A stretch of 64,000 nucleotides of DNA from Torymus aiolomorphi (taxonomy: Eukaryota > Arthropoda > Insecta > Hymenoptera > Torymidae), in assembly GCA_036365515.1 (NCBI GenBank), contig CM070877.1, forward strand, positions 112,484,011 to 112,548,010. The letters are read 5' to 3'. Each line of letters starts with the position of its first letter. Position 1 is the first letter of the stretch. The notes under the pieces are model-generated. The model made no database searches. It was not told where the DNA came from and saw nothing but the letters and a program-made list of their open reading frames with translations. The position numbers and the translations under genes are program-made. Below are positions 24,301-36,949 of this stretch, in pieces.

Positions 24301-27300
24301 TCCAATTCAATTTCTAAATATAAATATATTATTTTATTAATTATTAAAAACTTTAAGGATTTTGAAATATTTTTTATACTATTCTTTAGAAGTGTACATT
24401 TCTGTACATTCTTGTACAATTCTGTGTATTTATGTACATTTCTGTACATTTCTGTACAAATCGGTACAAAAGTCTCTTATGTTACAAAAATGTACAGAAA
24501 TGTACAGAGATGTACGGAAATGTACGGAAATGTACAGAAATGTACAACAATGCACGGATAGGTACGGAAAAGTACCGGAATGTACAAGTATGTAAAGAAA
24601 TGTACGGAAGTATACAGAAATGTACAGTTTTTTCTTGCTTCAGGGTATCTACATTTAACTGCTTCGACTTCACTAGCTGAATTAATGATCTTAATCTGAG
24701 CTGATATTTTACTGAGATTTCGCTTGAAGCAGTTGCAACATTGGTCAGTATCATCAAATTCATCCATGTTCGATGTAAAAACTAAAATGGAGAATATTTA
24801 AGATATATTATGGGATCATGAATATAATTACAAAAAATATCGGTGATCTTTAAACAGTTACTTGTGTAATAATCAATCTTTTTTAAAGCTAAGCCATTAT
24901 GTAATTATCACAAAATTAATTAATTTGATTATTATTTTATATTAAAATGATTTTTTTCACCAAGAAATATAATGCACTTAAAACTATTTTGATAATAATT
25001 AATGAATGGTAAAAAATTAAATATTTCTTGAAATGTGGACTGTATTCTGTTTTTTGTCAGGTATTGTCGGAAATTGAGATGACGATCTATTCTAATTGAC
25101 TCGAAAGTACAAGTATAGACATAGATAATTTAAGCAAAAAGAAACCTTTATAAAGAGAGGGTTCTCTATTAAGAGAGAGCTTTTAAATACACTTCTTTTA
25201 ACGCATACCTTTGTAAGAATGAGATTATCTATATATAAATACTTTTTTGGCAACTTGCTTGCGGAAAGCTAAGCAACATCTAGTGATTACAATCCCATAC
25301 AATCACTAAAAAAAGAGATATGTTCTTAATTATTTATAATATTGTTTAAAACCTGGACCATCATTATTATCAATTTCCTTTAATATTAACTACTATTAAA
25401 ATACTATTACAATACTAATAACATGTTGTGAAATTATATAGTGCAATATTTCATTATATGTAGGCTAGGCTTAAAACTGTGCATGACAATGCTTGATAGC
25501 AAGTTCTTCTAAATAAAATATATGTTTTCAATGAAAAGATTTGATCTTTTTTTATTAGTTAATAAAAAATTCATTGGATTTGCAACATATTCCAAGAAAC
25601 TAAAAGTTAATTAAATATATACAATATTGTACTTAATCATCAATTAAGTTACCAAATATGTTGCACAATGGGTACATTTCTCAATTTAATAAAAACCTCT
25701 ACTCATTGGAAAAACCCATTTTATTTATGAGAAGATGATATTAAGTGATACGAATTCTTAAATCCCACATCTAATATTTTTAAAAACTTTCCAGACAAAA
25801 AAAGCTCGATTTATGACTGCATTACACAATGTTATTTCACAATTACGCATTCAAAAAAATTAGTAAACTGTTCAAGATTTGTTTAGTTTACACAACATGG
25901 TAAATGAGATAAAATTAAAAAAAAATTTTGATTGCTTTACCTAGAAAGCATTAAAAATTTACAGAAATGAAATATTTAATAAAGTCGATGCTAGTAGATT
26001 TCATATATTTTGATAATCACCAATTTCTATCAATAGTATGTTCGTGTACTTATTAAATTCAATTTTGCAATAAACAGTGGTTTACAGAGTGGTTTTCCAA
26101 AATATACTTTAAAAATGTATAACCTGGCAATTAAATATTTAGTTTGTGTAATGGTGCAAAATAACCGATACTTTCCTTTGATAAAATTAAATAAGAAAAA
26201 AAAAGAATACTAATATTCTTCATACATATATCCGGAAAAAACTTACAACATACAAAACAGATGCAAAAACTAGCTGGCTTTGCAACAAAAGTTGTAATTA
26301 AACATTTGAGAAAAAATTAATAAGTTTTCGACTAACCTTTTAAATAGACTTGCAACTAGCAAGAAATTGTGATGTACTTTTTTAGTAGCAAGTATTTAAA
26401 AAGTATTGTTCTTCATTTTAGATAAACAATATACTCACTGAAACTCATTTCAATAGGCCCGTTACACTAAAAAAAATATAAGGACCAGATACGGAAATAC
26501 CATGGGTTAGTATATCTATATATATGAGGAACAGTGCTTATTCCCGCTGTTCCTCGTATATATAGATATACTAACCCATGTTATTTCTGTTCGTTTCACA
26601 AGTGAACAGACCATTCCGGTCGTTTCTCCTGTCTAATTAACAAAATAAATTAGTTAAAATAGACAATTTGAGTTAAATAGAATGAAGAAAAGTAACATTT
26701 TTTTATTTTATTTTATTATATTTTAACACAATTTGTCTATTTCAACTCTTTTTTTTATAACTAGACAGCAGAATCGACCGAAATAGTCGGTTCACTAGCG
26801 AAACGACCAATAAAAAAAACGCACCCCACATGTTGATATTCAATTACTGAACTATTTCAATCGTTTGTTACTTTAAAGCATATTTTTATCATTATAATTA
26901 TGCAGATCGGTAGTTGAAGTACAGATGAATATATACTCCATGCGGCACTTGACTATCTGCATATCAACTCATAATAATTAATATTGATGCATAGTTACAA
27001 ATACATAGATATATTCATATGTTTCACGAATAATTCTGTAATATGCAGTTTCCCTGCGCCTGAAAAAGGCTATATCAGGCCCTTTGTAGCTACCGCAGAA
27101 GTAATACTCAATTCTAAAAAAATTTTTTCATTAAAAAAATTTTTAGAATATTTTTGTATGTCCTAACACGTATTGAACGATCTTCTTTGAGGTTATGTTC
27201 CAAAAACATGGTAAAAAACACGAACAAAATGTTTATAATTTAATTTTATAGTATTATTTGATGCAAAAATGGTAGTTCTGACAGTGGAATTTGAAGATAT

Positions 27301-30300
27301 AGAAAGAAATTGAAAAAAAATTGTTCATAAACACTTATTTAGCTATTGGTTTTGAGGTTATGTGCCAAAAACATGGGAAAAATGCTTAAAAAATCGGTTT
27401 TTTCGAATTTTAAATATGTTCCGGCTCGAAAATGCAAATTCGGACACCGCCATTTGAAAGAACGGGAAAAAATACACAAAAAATCATTATTTACAAGTTA
27501 GTCAAAAATTACCTACATAACCTAAAAAATCATTGAAAAATTAAAAAATTTTTTCTCAGCTCAATTTTTTTTTAAAAATCTGAAAAAAATCAGGCTGTTT
27601 TCTTACTCAAAAACACATGTCTGTGAATTTTTTCAGATTTTTTTAAAGAAAGGGTCGAGTGGAAAAAAATTTTTTCGGAAAAACACGTTTTTTAGGTTAG
27701 GAGACTCAAATCATCACCTAGGGAGCTGAAAATTTGGCTAGAGAGGTTTTTAATAATGTACTTTCGAATGGTCAATCCCAAAAAAAAATCCAGGTGAGTG
27801 CAATTTTGACCATCTTATCCCGCCTTTAAATCCGATCATTAAAAAAAATCAAAAATAAATTTTTCGAAAATCAAAAATTTGAAATAAAACAAAAACGAAT
27901 CAGTAAAGAATCAAAAATTATTTTCTTCCCGAATTCGGAATAAAAAAACAAAAAAAATGAGAACCCGATGGTTAAAATCGGCCGCGTAGATCCGGAGATA
28001 AAGCGGTATACATACATACACACACACACATACACACATCCATACAGACATTTTCTAAAATCATGTGAACCAAACTTCTAGCACCTCTAATGATGTTTAT
28101 AGAGAGTTTTAACGAAGTTGAAAATTTTACTATTACAAAGCTTCCTCTAGGAGGAAGCAAAATCAGTGTCTGGGAATTAGGAGTCGCCTGTTAGGTTACG
28201 ACACCCCCCAGTTCAAAAATCTATGTTTTGAATCGATTTAGCCATTTTTTACATTTTTAGAAATTTTACACATGAGAGCTCACGTGAGATCTCGTGTGAG
28301 ATTTCACGTGAGAAATTTTAAACATGAGATTCCACGTGAGATCTCACATGAGATCTCATATGTAAAATTTCTAAAAATGTAAAAAATGCCTAAAACGCTT
28401 CAAAACGTAGATTTTTGAACTTATCCGGGGGTGGCATAACCTAATAAGAAACTCCTAATTCCCAGAAACTGATTTTTTATCATTGAAGGAATTTTAGCAG
28501 CTCGCGGTCCAGAATTTCAGATGAGATTTTGGCATGAGATCTCACCTGAGATCTCACGTGAGTTTTTTCAGTAGGGCAGGTGAAATCTCAAGTGGGATCT
28601 CGTGTGTCAAACATCAAATATGATAGATGAGAACTCACCTGAGAAATCACCTGAGATCTCATGTTTAAAATTTGTAAAAATTGAAAAATTGCATAAAATA
28701 CTTCGAATATGTCTTTTTAAGTTCATCTGGGGGGTAAACCACCCTATTAGGCCATTTCCAATACTCGAAAAGCTGATTTTTTGCAGCATCAGTATCAAAA
28801 TCTCAGGTGAGATTTTAGCATGAGATCTCACTTGAGTTCCCTCCTGAAATTTTTTAATAGGAATAAGAATCGCTCCCTCTGTGTTTCTTATCGCGTCAAC
28901 CCTATTTGCATGCTGATTATGGCTTTTACCCGTTTACGTTTGTTCGATGCGTCAGCCCACACCTCTGCTCGTTACAGCATGATTAAGTGGAGTATGCTTA
29001 TTAGTAGTTTCTGTACGCTATAGGTATTAGTACGCTATAGTATTAGTCCATTCACGTTGGCCATTAGTTTGGCCCAAGGCGATTAAATGGACCAGGTCTT
29101 GTCTGCTGCTTTAACCAGTTTTCTATTCAGAGTAACTCTCAGATACTTGATTTCGTTCGGAATATCCATGCGTTCTATACCTGCATTCTTTTCTTTGAGA
29201 TATCATCAACGGACAATATAAAGCGCGCCCCCACAAGAATGTTTAGTCTTAGTAGGCTATCGTACAGTAAATTTCAAAAATCTGGGCCCAGTATAGAATA
29301 CACGATTCCTGAGGTAATGAAGACAATCACTTAGAATCCATAAGACGTAATGGGAAAAGCCGGATGATTGTTTCTAACGCGTCCAGGATATCGACCCGAA
29401 TTAAAAGCATTCCGGATGTCCAAGATCACCAATAGTACTAAAGGTCAGACCCCGTGGCAGGTCACATTCGTCTTGTGAAATGTGTCAACCACTTTGCTTA
29501 GAGCTTCAACTGGTCTGACAAATCTCCGGAATCTTTTACAACTTGTGTTGATGTGGGTATATATTACAAGGAGAGTGCATATAATAACCTTTGGTAAGCG
29601 AATCTGGCTATAAGAAACGATTTTTTGTGTCTAAAAATGAAGCCCAGTACTAGTAATCAGTTCTCATAGGCCTTTTCTCTCAAGATATGGGTTAGCTTAT
29701 CTTAAAAATACGTTATTTTCTTAAAAAATTATGTCTTTTCTATTGACTGTCACATTGTAAGTATTTACGATACGAAAGCGAGCAAAAAAGATTATAAAAA
29801 TAGTGCAGCAAACGCTAAAATTTAAGCTCTGATTTGTTGAAAAATATCGACTTTTCAGGAAATTATAAACAATCAAAGATAGTGTAAGAAAATGGTTTAA
29901 AATATGTCTTCATTTTAAGCGATTTAATCTGGCTTCAGCTACTTATTATAAATACATAAACATTTCTGACACTTAACAAAAATATCCATTGAACATTAAA
30001 CTTTTAATTTATGTTAAGAAAATGCAAGGTCAACCACCAAATTTTAGAGAAAACTAGGTTTATAAAATGTTTCTTTTATCATTTAACCTTATGGGAAAAG
30101 ACATTGTTTTTATTTATTTTAATATAAATAAATAGTTTTTATAAAATAGGATATAAAATTGAAGATTTTTTAATGGAGAATCCAATGCTTTCATCATAAA
30201 TGTAAGTTAACGACCAATTAAAGAGATATTAGTAATAAATTTTGTAAACGTGCTTCTGCGCATGCGCACTGAGAGCAGCCGAACACATAAGTAATAAGAA

Positions 30301-33218
30301 TGCCGATTTTTTCATTTTTTAATAAAAATCGGATTTTTTTAAGACTTACTGAAGTAGTTCGGAGGTAATTACTAAACTTAAAATTTCAAAAATTGACAAA
30401 AACAGAAAAGACCCCGACTGAGGCTCCGACTTGATACGGCACCACCTGGCGACACCCACACCGCACCTTAATGGATCATATTTTTAACCATATTCTTAGG
30501 CTATCTTGGACTGTTTATAATTTCCTGAAAAATCGATATTTTTCAACGAATCAGAGCTTAAATGTTTGCTCTTGCTGTCTACTTGTATAATCTTGTTTGC
30601 TCGCTTTCGTATCATAAATAGGGTGACTTCACCAGTGAAGGAACGAATAAGGAAATTGCAACTTTTGTTATTTAATTAAGTGGTTTAAAAATGGATTAAA
30701 AGTAAAACCCTTTTGAAATTTATATTCTAAAATGTTCAAACTTTACGTCGGTGAGCAAATTTTGAATAAAGAATCAAAATAAAAATTTTATTTAACGAAA
30801 ATCTGTAAATATCTCCTAAAAATCAGTAAAAGAACACGCAATCTTAGTATCTAAATACGTTTCAACAGTGAAGGAATACATCGCCAATGAAGAAATACTT
30901 AATAGCAGCGATTTTATGATTTTATTCTTAACAAGATAATTTCTTTTATGCAGAATCTTTATATAAAATAAAATAAAAATTTTCAAGGATTCGAAAATTA
31001 TCGTCATGTTAGATAAACAATACATAGAAAGCTTGATATTTTCATATATATAAAGAAAATGTTCGTTAACTGGTGACTGTTCCAATACTCGTGTAGTCAA
31101 CCTACTTGTCAAGTGATAGTCAAGAGAAAAGACATCATTTTTTAAGAAAATAACGCATTTTTCAGATAAGGTAACCTATATCTTGACAGAAAAGGCCTGT
31201 GAGCACTAATTACTGGTACTGGGCTTCATTTTTAAGGTGATGCGATACCCACGCTATTACTCAAAATTGGGTTCCCGTTTTTCTCATTCAATTTTTAATT
31301 TTAAGGAAAAAAATCTTTGATACGTTATAGTTCTTTATTGTATAACGTTGTATTTGCTTAAAACCACTAATAGAGTCTAAATAATTATTAACTAAGACTC
31401 GAGCAAATATTTCGCTACTATTTTCTCCGTTACTTCTCTACTTACGGAGCCACGCCACGGCTTGCGACTAGTATCTCGCTGAGGGAGTAGCCACGACTCA
31501 GCAACAACCAACGTTGAATTCCATATACTCCGACACACAACAATACCAACGCTGATGGACACAATACTTTTCTTGTTGGGGTCGCCGAGAGAATAGACAC
31601 GCACACCGGGAATTGCACACTCGCTAATAAGAACAAACACGTAGGAGGTAAAATGGAGTTTATTGAAACCTCAAATCAAGATGGCGGCACCCGCCATTAC
31701 GAGTCGTGAGAGCGTTTCTTTGGTCTGCGTAGCTCTCGCTGGTCTCCTATCGCCAACTCCACTGCTGAACCTGTTAAAACAAAATAAGACCCTGGTCCCG
31801 AATGCCCGAGTGAACTGCCCCTGGCTTGCACCCTGAACAATCCTGGATCACGGGCGGGGAAAATGCCACACTCTAGCAGCTCCTTGGTAGCCTGTAACTC
31901 GACCATGTAACTCACAACTCGATTCAAGACTGCGCTTCCTGGTGACATTGGAACTCTACCCGTAATTCACAGCTCGACCCCCGACGCATGATAGGTTCGC
32001 GGGAGATCATGCGCGGAACCTACATGACTATGCGCGCCGCGCGTCGGCCCGGTTGCCACTATTCGCTCCCCCCGTCTATTCTCACTCTCGTCTATGCCTA
32101 TACACTACACGGTGCCAGGCTGCTATTCTCTCTCTCCCTCCCACTCTATCATCCGCGCCGCGGCCCGTACTCGTATTGGGATTTGACATGGGTATATATA
32201 GCTACACAAGTAAACTGTAGATGAATGACTAGACTATAGATACCGTAATCTATAACTAATCAAGATGGCGCGAGATGGATAGCACTTAACACTAGAGTTA
32301 AATGGGAGTAACGCAATTTTTATTAAAAATGTTATTAAAAATGGCAGATATTTGTAATTGGGCCGGAACAAATTTATCGGAAAGAAAGTTTGTTAAAGGA
32401 GAGCGTATTTTAAGTGCAGGGCACATAATAAAATGCGGCAAAAATGCAGTTTTGAATAGTGATATAATCAGTATTTTATCTGTGTGTTTACAAACGTCTC
32501 ACCTGAGAGAAAAACCACATGAGATAAATGGTGAAATAGATAAAACAGGAAAAATCATAAATTTTAAATGTTCCTGTAAAGCAGGATTGAGTGGAAAGTG
32601 CAAACATGTCATTGCAACTTTACTCTTCATCTACCGGTAAGTTTAACCTCAAAATAAAGTTAACAGTTTTACTTAAACTTTTACAGAAAATTAATTTACA
32701 AATAATTATATTATAGGAAAAATGATCTCGATGATTTATCTTGTACATTAAGCAATAAAACTTGAAACAGCACTATGTAAATTTTCAGAGCACCTATATA
32801 CCTTATGCACTTACAATATAAAATGATTTAATATAAATTATTTTTCTACCTACAAAGTGAGACAAAATAATTATTATATGCTTCAATGACATATATTTCA
32901 CTTTTACATAAAAATAATTGTTATTAAATACATATTCGATAAAAAAAAGTATTTGCTCCGTATAAAGCCTACGGTAAATGCTGTCCAACTCGCGCCATCT
33001 TGAATCGTAGTATATGTTAGCTTAGCTATAGATTGCGGTATCTATAGTTTAGTAGATTAGCTGTGTAAAACGGATGTCAAATCCCAATAGGTACTGTATG
33101 CGCTGGCCGGCTGCGACTCTCTCCCTCCTACTCACAGCGCTATCAGCGCGCCCCTCTCCTCGGCACACGCGCCGATAGTTGCGCGTAGCCTACACTATTA
33201 TCCGTCGGCTGCTCGTAT

Positions 33219-33254
<36 letters not shown>

Positions 33255-33296
33255 GCGTATGTTACGTCTCCTCCGCACCTCTCTTTCTCTCTCTCG

Positions 33297-33350
<54 letters not shown>

Positions 33351-36300
33351 GTTTTTGCTTCTATTACTTTGTATTTAGCTCATATAACACTATATTTTGG
33401 CTTGCGTAAAATTTATTGATATATTGTAAAATCTTATCTTATCTATATATTCTATGTATTATACTCTCCTGATACTATATTTTGGCTTGCGAAAAATTTA
33501 CTTATACATTACTCCTTTCACATAATTGCAACGTTTAACTCATCTAACATATTTCGATCTATCATATTCTATTAAAGCGACCAACTTTATATTGCTCTAT
33601 TCCACTTTATTTCGCTCTATGTACTTTGCTTGCGTAAAACTTAAAACTTGTAAACCTATATATATATTACTCTATTATTCTTTGTATTATAATTTGTACA
33701 ATATAATGTACAGAAATAAATTTATCTTATCTTATCTTATCTCTCTCTCCACACTGCTCTCGCGACCGCGCTCCGGGTTGCGCGACTCTCCCATGCATGC
33801 GACCCCCTCCTCAACCCTCACTCTCTGCGCGTTCTCTCGAGCCGACAATGATAGTGTGTGTTTGTGTGTATGTCTTGCTGATCATCCTCGACGCTGGCAA
33901 TAAAAACAGGACAGTAAAAGTACCCATTGTGAAACATCGCTCAAATCGTGACCCCTTTATGGAACAGTTTAAAATATAGTAAAATAAAGTCTATTAATGA
34001 TACAGATAAACATATCAAAATTTTATCTGAATAGTGAAAGTTTATTATGTAATATGCAAAGAGATTCACAGTTCTACATGATAATTATAATTTAAAAAAT
34101 ATATATGACTGCGTGTATTCTGAGATCGACTCAAATCTGTGGCTGTTGAAGTCAATGGTGCTGGTTTCATACGTTTTATTTTATTAACTGTAACTAAGCA
34201 CTCCAACACTTTTCAAATATCAATCTTCTTATAATATGCAGTTTTTTACTCATAGATTAAAGTTTTACAGTAGTTTTTCTGCAACAATAAAGATTTTCAA
34301 TAAATATTTTAGTGTTTCATAATTGCCGCATACAAACGAGTGTAGTCCGAGTTTATGGAACAGCCAAAGGTGGCGTTCCAAGTTCGGGGACCTCTGTCTC
34401 TAAGCATGTCCCCTTTATGGAGCGCATTTTCACTCAACAGTTTTAAAGTTATTTATTATTTAACATTATCTTGAGACGTGCGTGAACAATCATTTGAGTT
34501 TCCTGCATCATTTTACTAATAAGTAAGTATATATTTGTTTGTGAAATTCTGATTGTGAAACATAAATAATAAACCTAACCTATAAATTTGATAAAAAATC
34601 AGTTTGTAAGTTACATTCCTTTAGAAATTTGTTTTTTATTTTTTACAGATTTTATGAAACTCAAGAAAAATGACAGCGAAGAAAAAAAATAAAGGCACAA
34701 CATAAGACAAATAAAATGAGACTACGGAAGATATTAAAGAGATGTTAAAAAAGAATGCTTAGCACAACAAAGTTATTCGCAAGAAAGTTCAACCAGACAA
34801 AAGGAAACTAAAAATCAAAAGGAGACTGTATTCTGCATTACAATTGCAAAAAAGCTTTTAATCCAGTTAATGCTGCACTGCAAATTGCAGCTAAATTGAA
34901 TGTCCCAGCCACATCTCTCCACAGAGCTGTAAAGATCCACAAGAATCTGCTTCAAGACCTGGCTCGTCTAAAGTTTTAAAACCTCATATAGAAAAGTAGT
35001 ATAGAACTAAGCAACAGTTTAAATAGAATGGTTACTCGATAACTGTGAAGATTTTACAATAGAAAATTTGATTGAAAAACTAACAATAAGTCAATGGGGT
35101 TCGTACAATCTAATTGCAAATTATTCATGTAACTATATTAACATTTTTCTTATTTTAATCATGTTGAATTTTTTTAGGAGTTTTTTCTCCATCTTCAATA
35201 TAGTATACAATGATCAAATACAAGAATCTATCAGTCGAACAGTCAATAATGAGATTTGTCAAGAAAGTGTAATAACTTCTGAAAAAATAAATCTTCACTC
35301 GAGTAATCTTGAAAATAACTTAAAAAGTAATACAATGGAAGAAGAGACTATGCTCGAAATGAAAATAGTGTAGCAAATAATAAATCCAAACCAAAAAATA
35401 AATTAATTTCAGATATTTAAAAATAAGTATTAAGTATTTTAAGTTCTATGCAATTATTGTATTAATTTGATACGTTTAAAATTGTATTTTATATTCATGT
35501 TTTTTAATAAAAAAACTATAAAAAATTTAAAATCATCATTTGTATATCACAAGCCTCTTATTGTAAGTAAAATAGTACATAAGTTATTAAATTAAAACTG
35601 ATTTCTATCCTGTTCCAAAATGGGGAAATCGATTATGGAACGGGGGGACAATCCTGAAACAATCTGTAAAAATGTCGTTCTATAATACGTACTTGGTGTC
35701 GGTTTGGTTTTTTAATTGTAATAATTACAATTCGTATTCAATTTGCTTTTTTAAGGTCTCAATTTAATCTTTGATCTTTACCCCATCGATTGATATCCAA
35801 AAATTGTAAATATTACTCCTGTACAATAGTTTTAATCTCAATCCAAACTCTAAACTAGCAAAAACTGTTCCATAAAGGGTACTTTTACCTTACATGTGAC
35901 TCAGTCACAATTGAACTTAAAACGTGTCAAAGAGTTTTTTTCAAAAAATTTAAAATTGAAGGAGAAAACGGGAACCCAGAATTGAGTAACAGTGTGGGTA
36001 TCACATCACCTTAAGCACCAAAAATCGATCCACAAAGCCCAGTTAAGATTTGCTTCCCAAAGGTTATACACTCTCGCTGTTAGTATTTGATCGTATAGCT
36101 GTGTTGAGGAGGATACGGCTATACTAGTAAGTATCAGTTGGGCCTTCATCCAGACTTTACTGAAAATCCCTGCAGCCAGGCATCCCTGTGCCCCACGGAT
36201 TCTTATTTATTTGGTTAGTCAGTTCCCTCCAACTCCATCTTTTGCGATAGCAAACGACAGTTATAGCGGCTCTTTTCTCTCCAGTAAGGCTCCTTGGTAT

Positions 36301-36916
36301 TACCGTGGCTCTTGCCCTTCGTAGTTCAGCAGTGAGTTTCTATCCGACTAATCGTTTAATGTTCCACCATCCTTATTTTTTCTTAGTTAAGTATTATGTA
36401 CTGATAGTCGTTTTCTGTACAGAGTGACCAGGTGGCGATCTTGTATCCTTTTCAATCACATGTAAATGGCGTCACGTTCTTTGAGAGTAAGACAAACGAT
36501 CGCCACCTGGCCATCCTGTTCCTGTATAGTCCTAAATTACGTACCAATTACTATTCTTCATTAACATTGCGTCGGTCACTAGTCACGCCGAATATCGAAT
36601 ATAATATCCTGATCCTCTAAAAGTTGGTAAACTACCTTCGTCTACTACGGTTAGATCGAGTTCCGTCGCTATTTCTAGCAATAGATGGTCCAGTTTCTTC
36701 GGTGTGGTCATATTCTATTCGGTCACTCGTACATTAATATCTTCCGCAACGATTACATCCCCCTGGAGCTCAGTGCACCTTCCGGAACCGGAAGTCCGAA
36801 CCGTTCCTACGTCGCCCATTTGAAGTCTTTGTCACTAGCGATATAATTTCAAATATTCTGTCTGTTCGGGTCTTTTGTCTATAATGTCGCCGCACCTTAT
36901 TATTATTATTATTATT

Positions 36917-36949
<33 letters not shown>

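Larger units (their letters stand above)
21699..24767 (-). pseudogene. DDE_Tnp_4-type transposase with C-terminal SWIM finger, disrupted
   Basis: The enzyme would cut and paste the element. On the - strand: N-terminal piece 24767-24638 ([17 protein letters not shown]), interrupted by the GTAC element, resuming at about 23674 with [17 protein letters not shown] Ser-rich linker and a Cys/His patch ([12 protein letters not shown], then CTEHL) follow to about 23220. The helix-rich part is 23110-22823 ([17 protein letters not shown]). The catalytic part is 22808-21699, with DDE residues in [18 protein letters not shown] and RWVVEAVHR, and a SWIM finger [19 protein letters not shown] near the end. 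Damage: a 1-base shift in an A run (22836-22841 on the + strand) separates the two C-terminal parts, and a stop lies just before the 23110 part at a possible lost intron. The DDE triad and SWIM cysteines are intact, so it decayed recently. Confidence 0.75.
20721..27823 (-). mobile_element. 7.1-kb DDE/SWIM transposon with ~740-bp inverted ends
   Basis: 20721-21462 is the reverse complement of about 27065-27823, starting GCGGGATAAGATGGTCAAAA. Between them lies a - strand transposase relic (21699-24767). It is nested inside the AACCGTGATAG repeat family, whose halves flank it. Later insertions include a GTAC-repeat element (23675-24637), a TIR MITE (26587-26812) and possibly a hairpin (26501-26580). 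The order zinc-binding N-terminus, helix-turn-helix, DDE, SWIM resembles ISL2EU/PIF-Harbinger-related elements; the exact superfamily is inferred. Confidence 0.75.
31236..36010. mobile_element. 4.8-kb TTAA-flanked element (GGTGATGYGATACCCACGC ends)
   Basis: Flanked by TTAA at 31232-31235 and 36011-36014. Ends are GGTGATGCGATACCCACGC and the inverse of GGTGATGTGATACCCACAC; pairing runs about 110 bp through GGGTTCCCGTTTTTCTC. TTAA target choice points to the piggyBac-like group, but no matching transposase is visible. The interior is occupied by an LTR-like segment, a SWIM-containing TIR element and a pogo-like element. Confidence 0.7.
29574..36086. mobile_element. Outer inverted-repeat element, interrupted
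   Basis: Left arm 29574-29757 (GAGAGTG..., AACCTTTGG, AAAAATGAAGCCCAGTAC, ATATGGGTTAGCTTATCT). The right arm is split into 31110-31235 and 36015-36086 by the TTAA element at 31236-36010. Read together the right arm is the complement of the left arm. It sits inside the LINE. Confidence 0.65.

Noticed and set aside
33179..33409. Leu-Ser-rich open frame
   Set aside because: Translation of the CT-rich tract.
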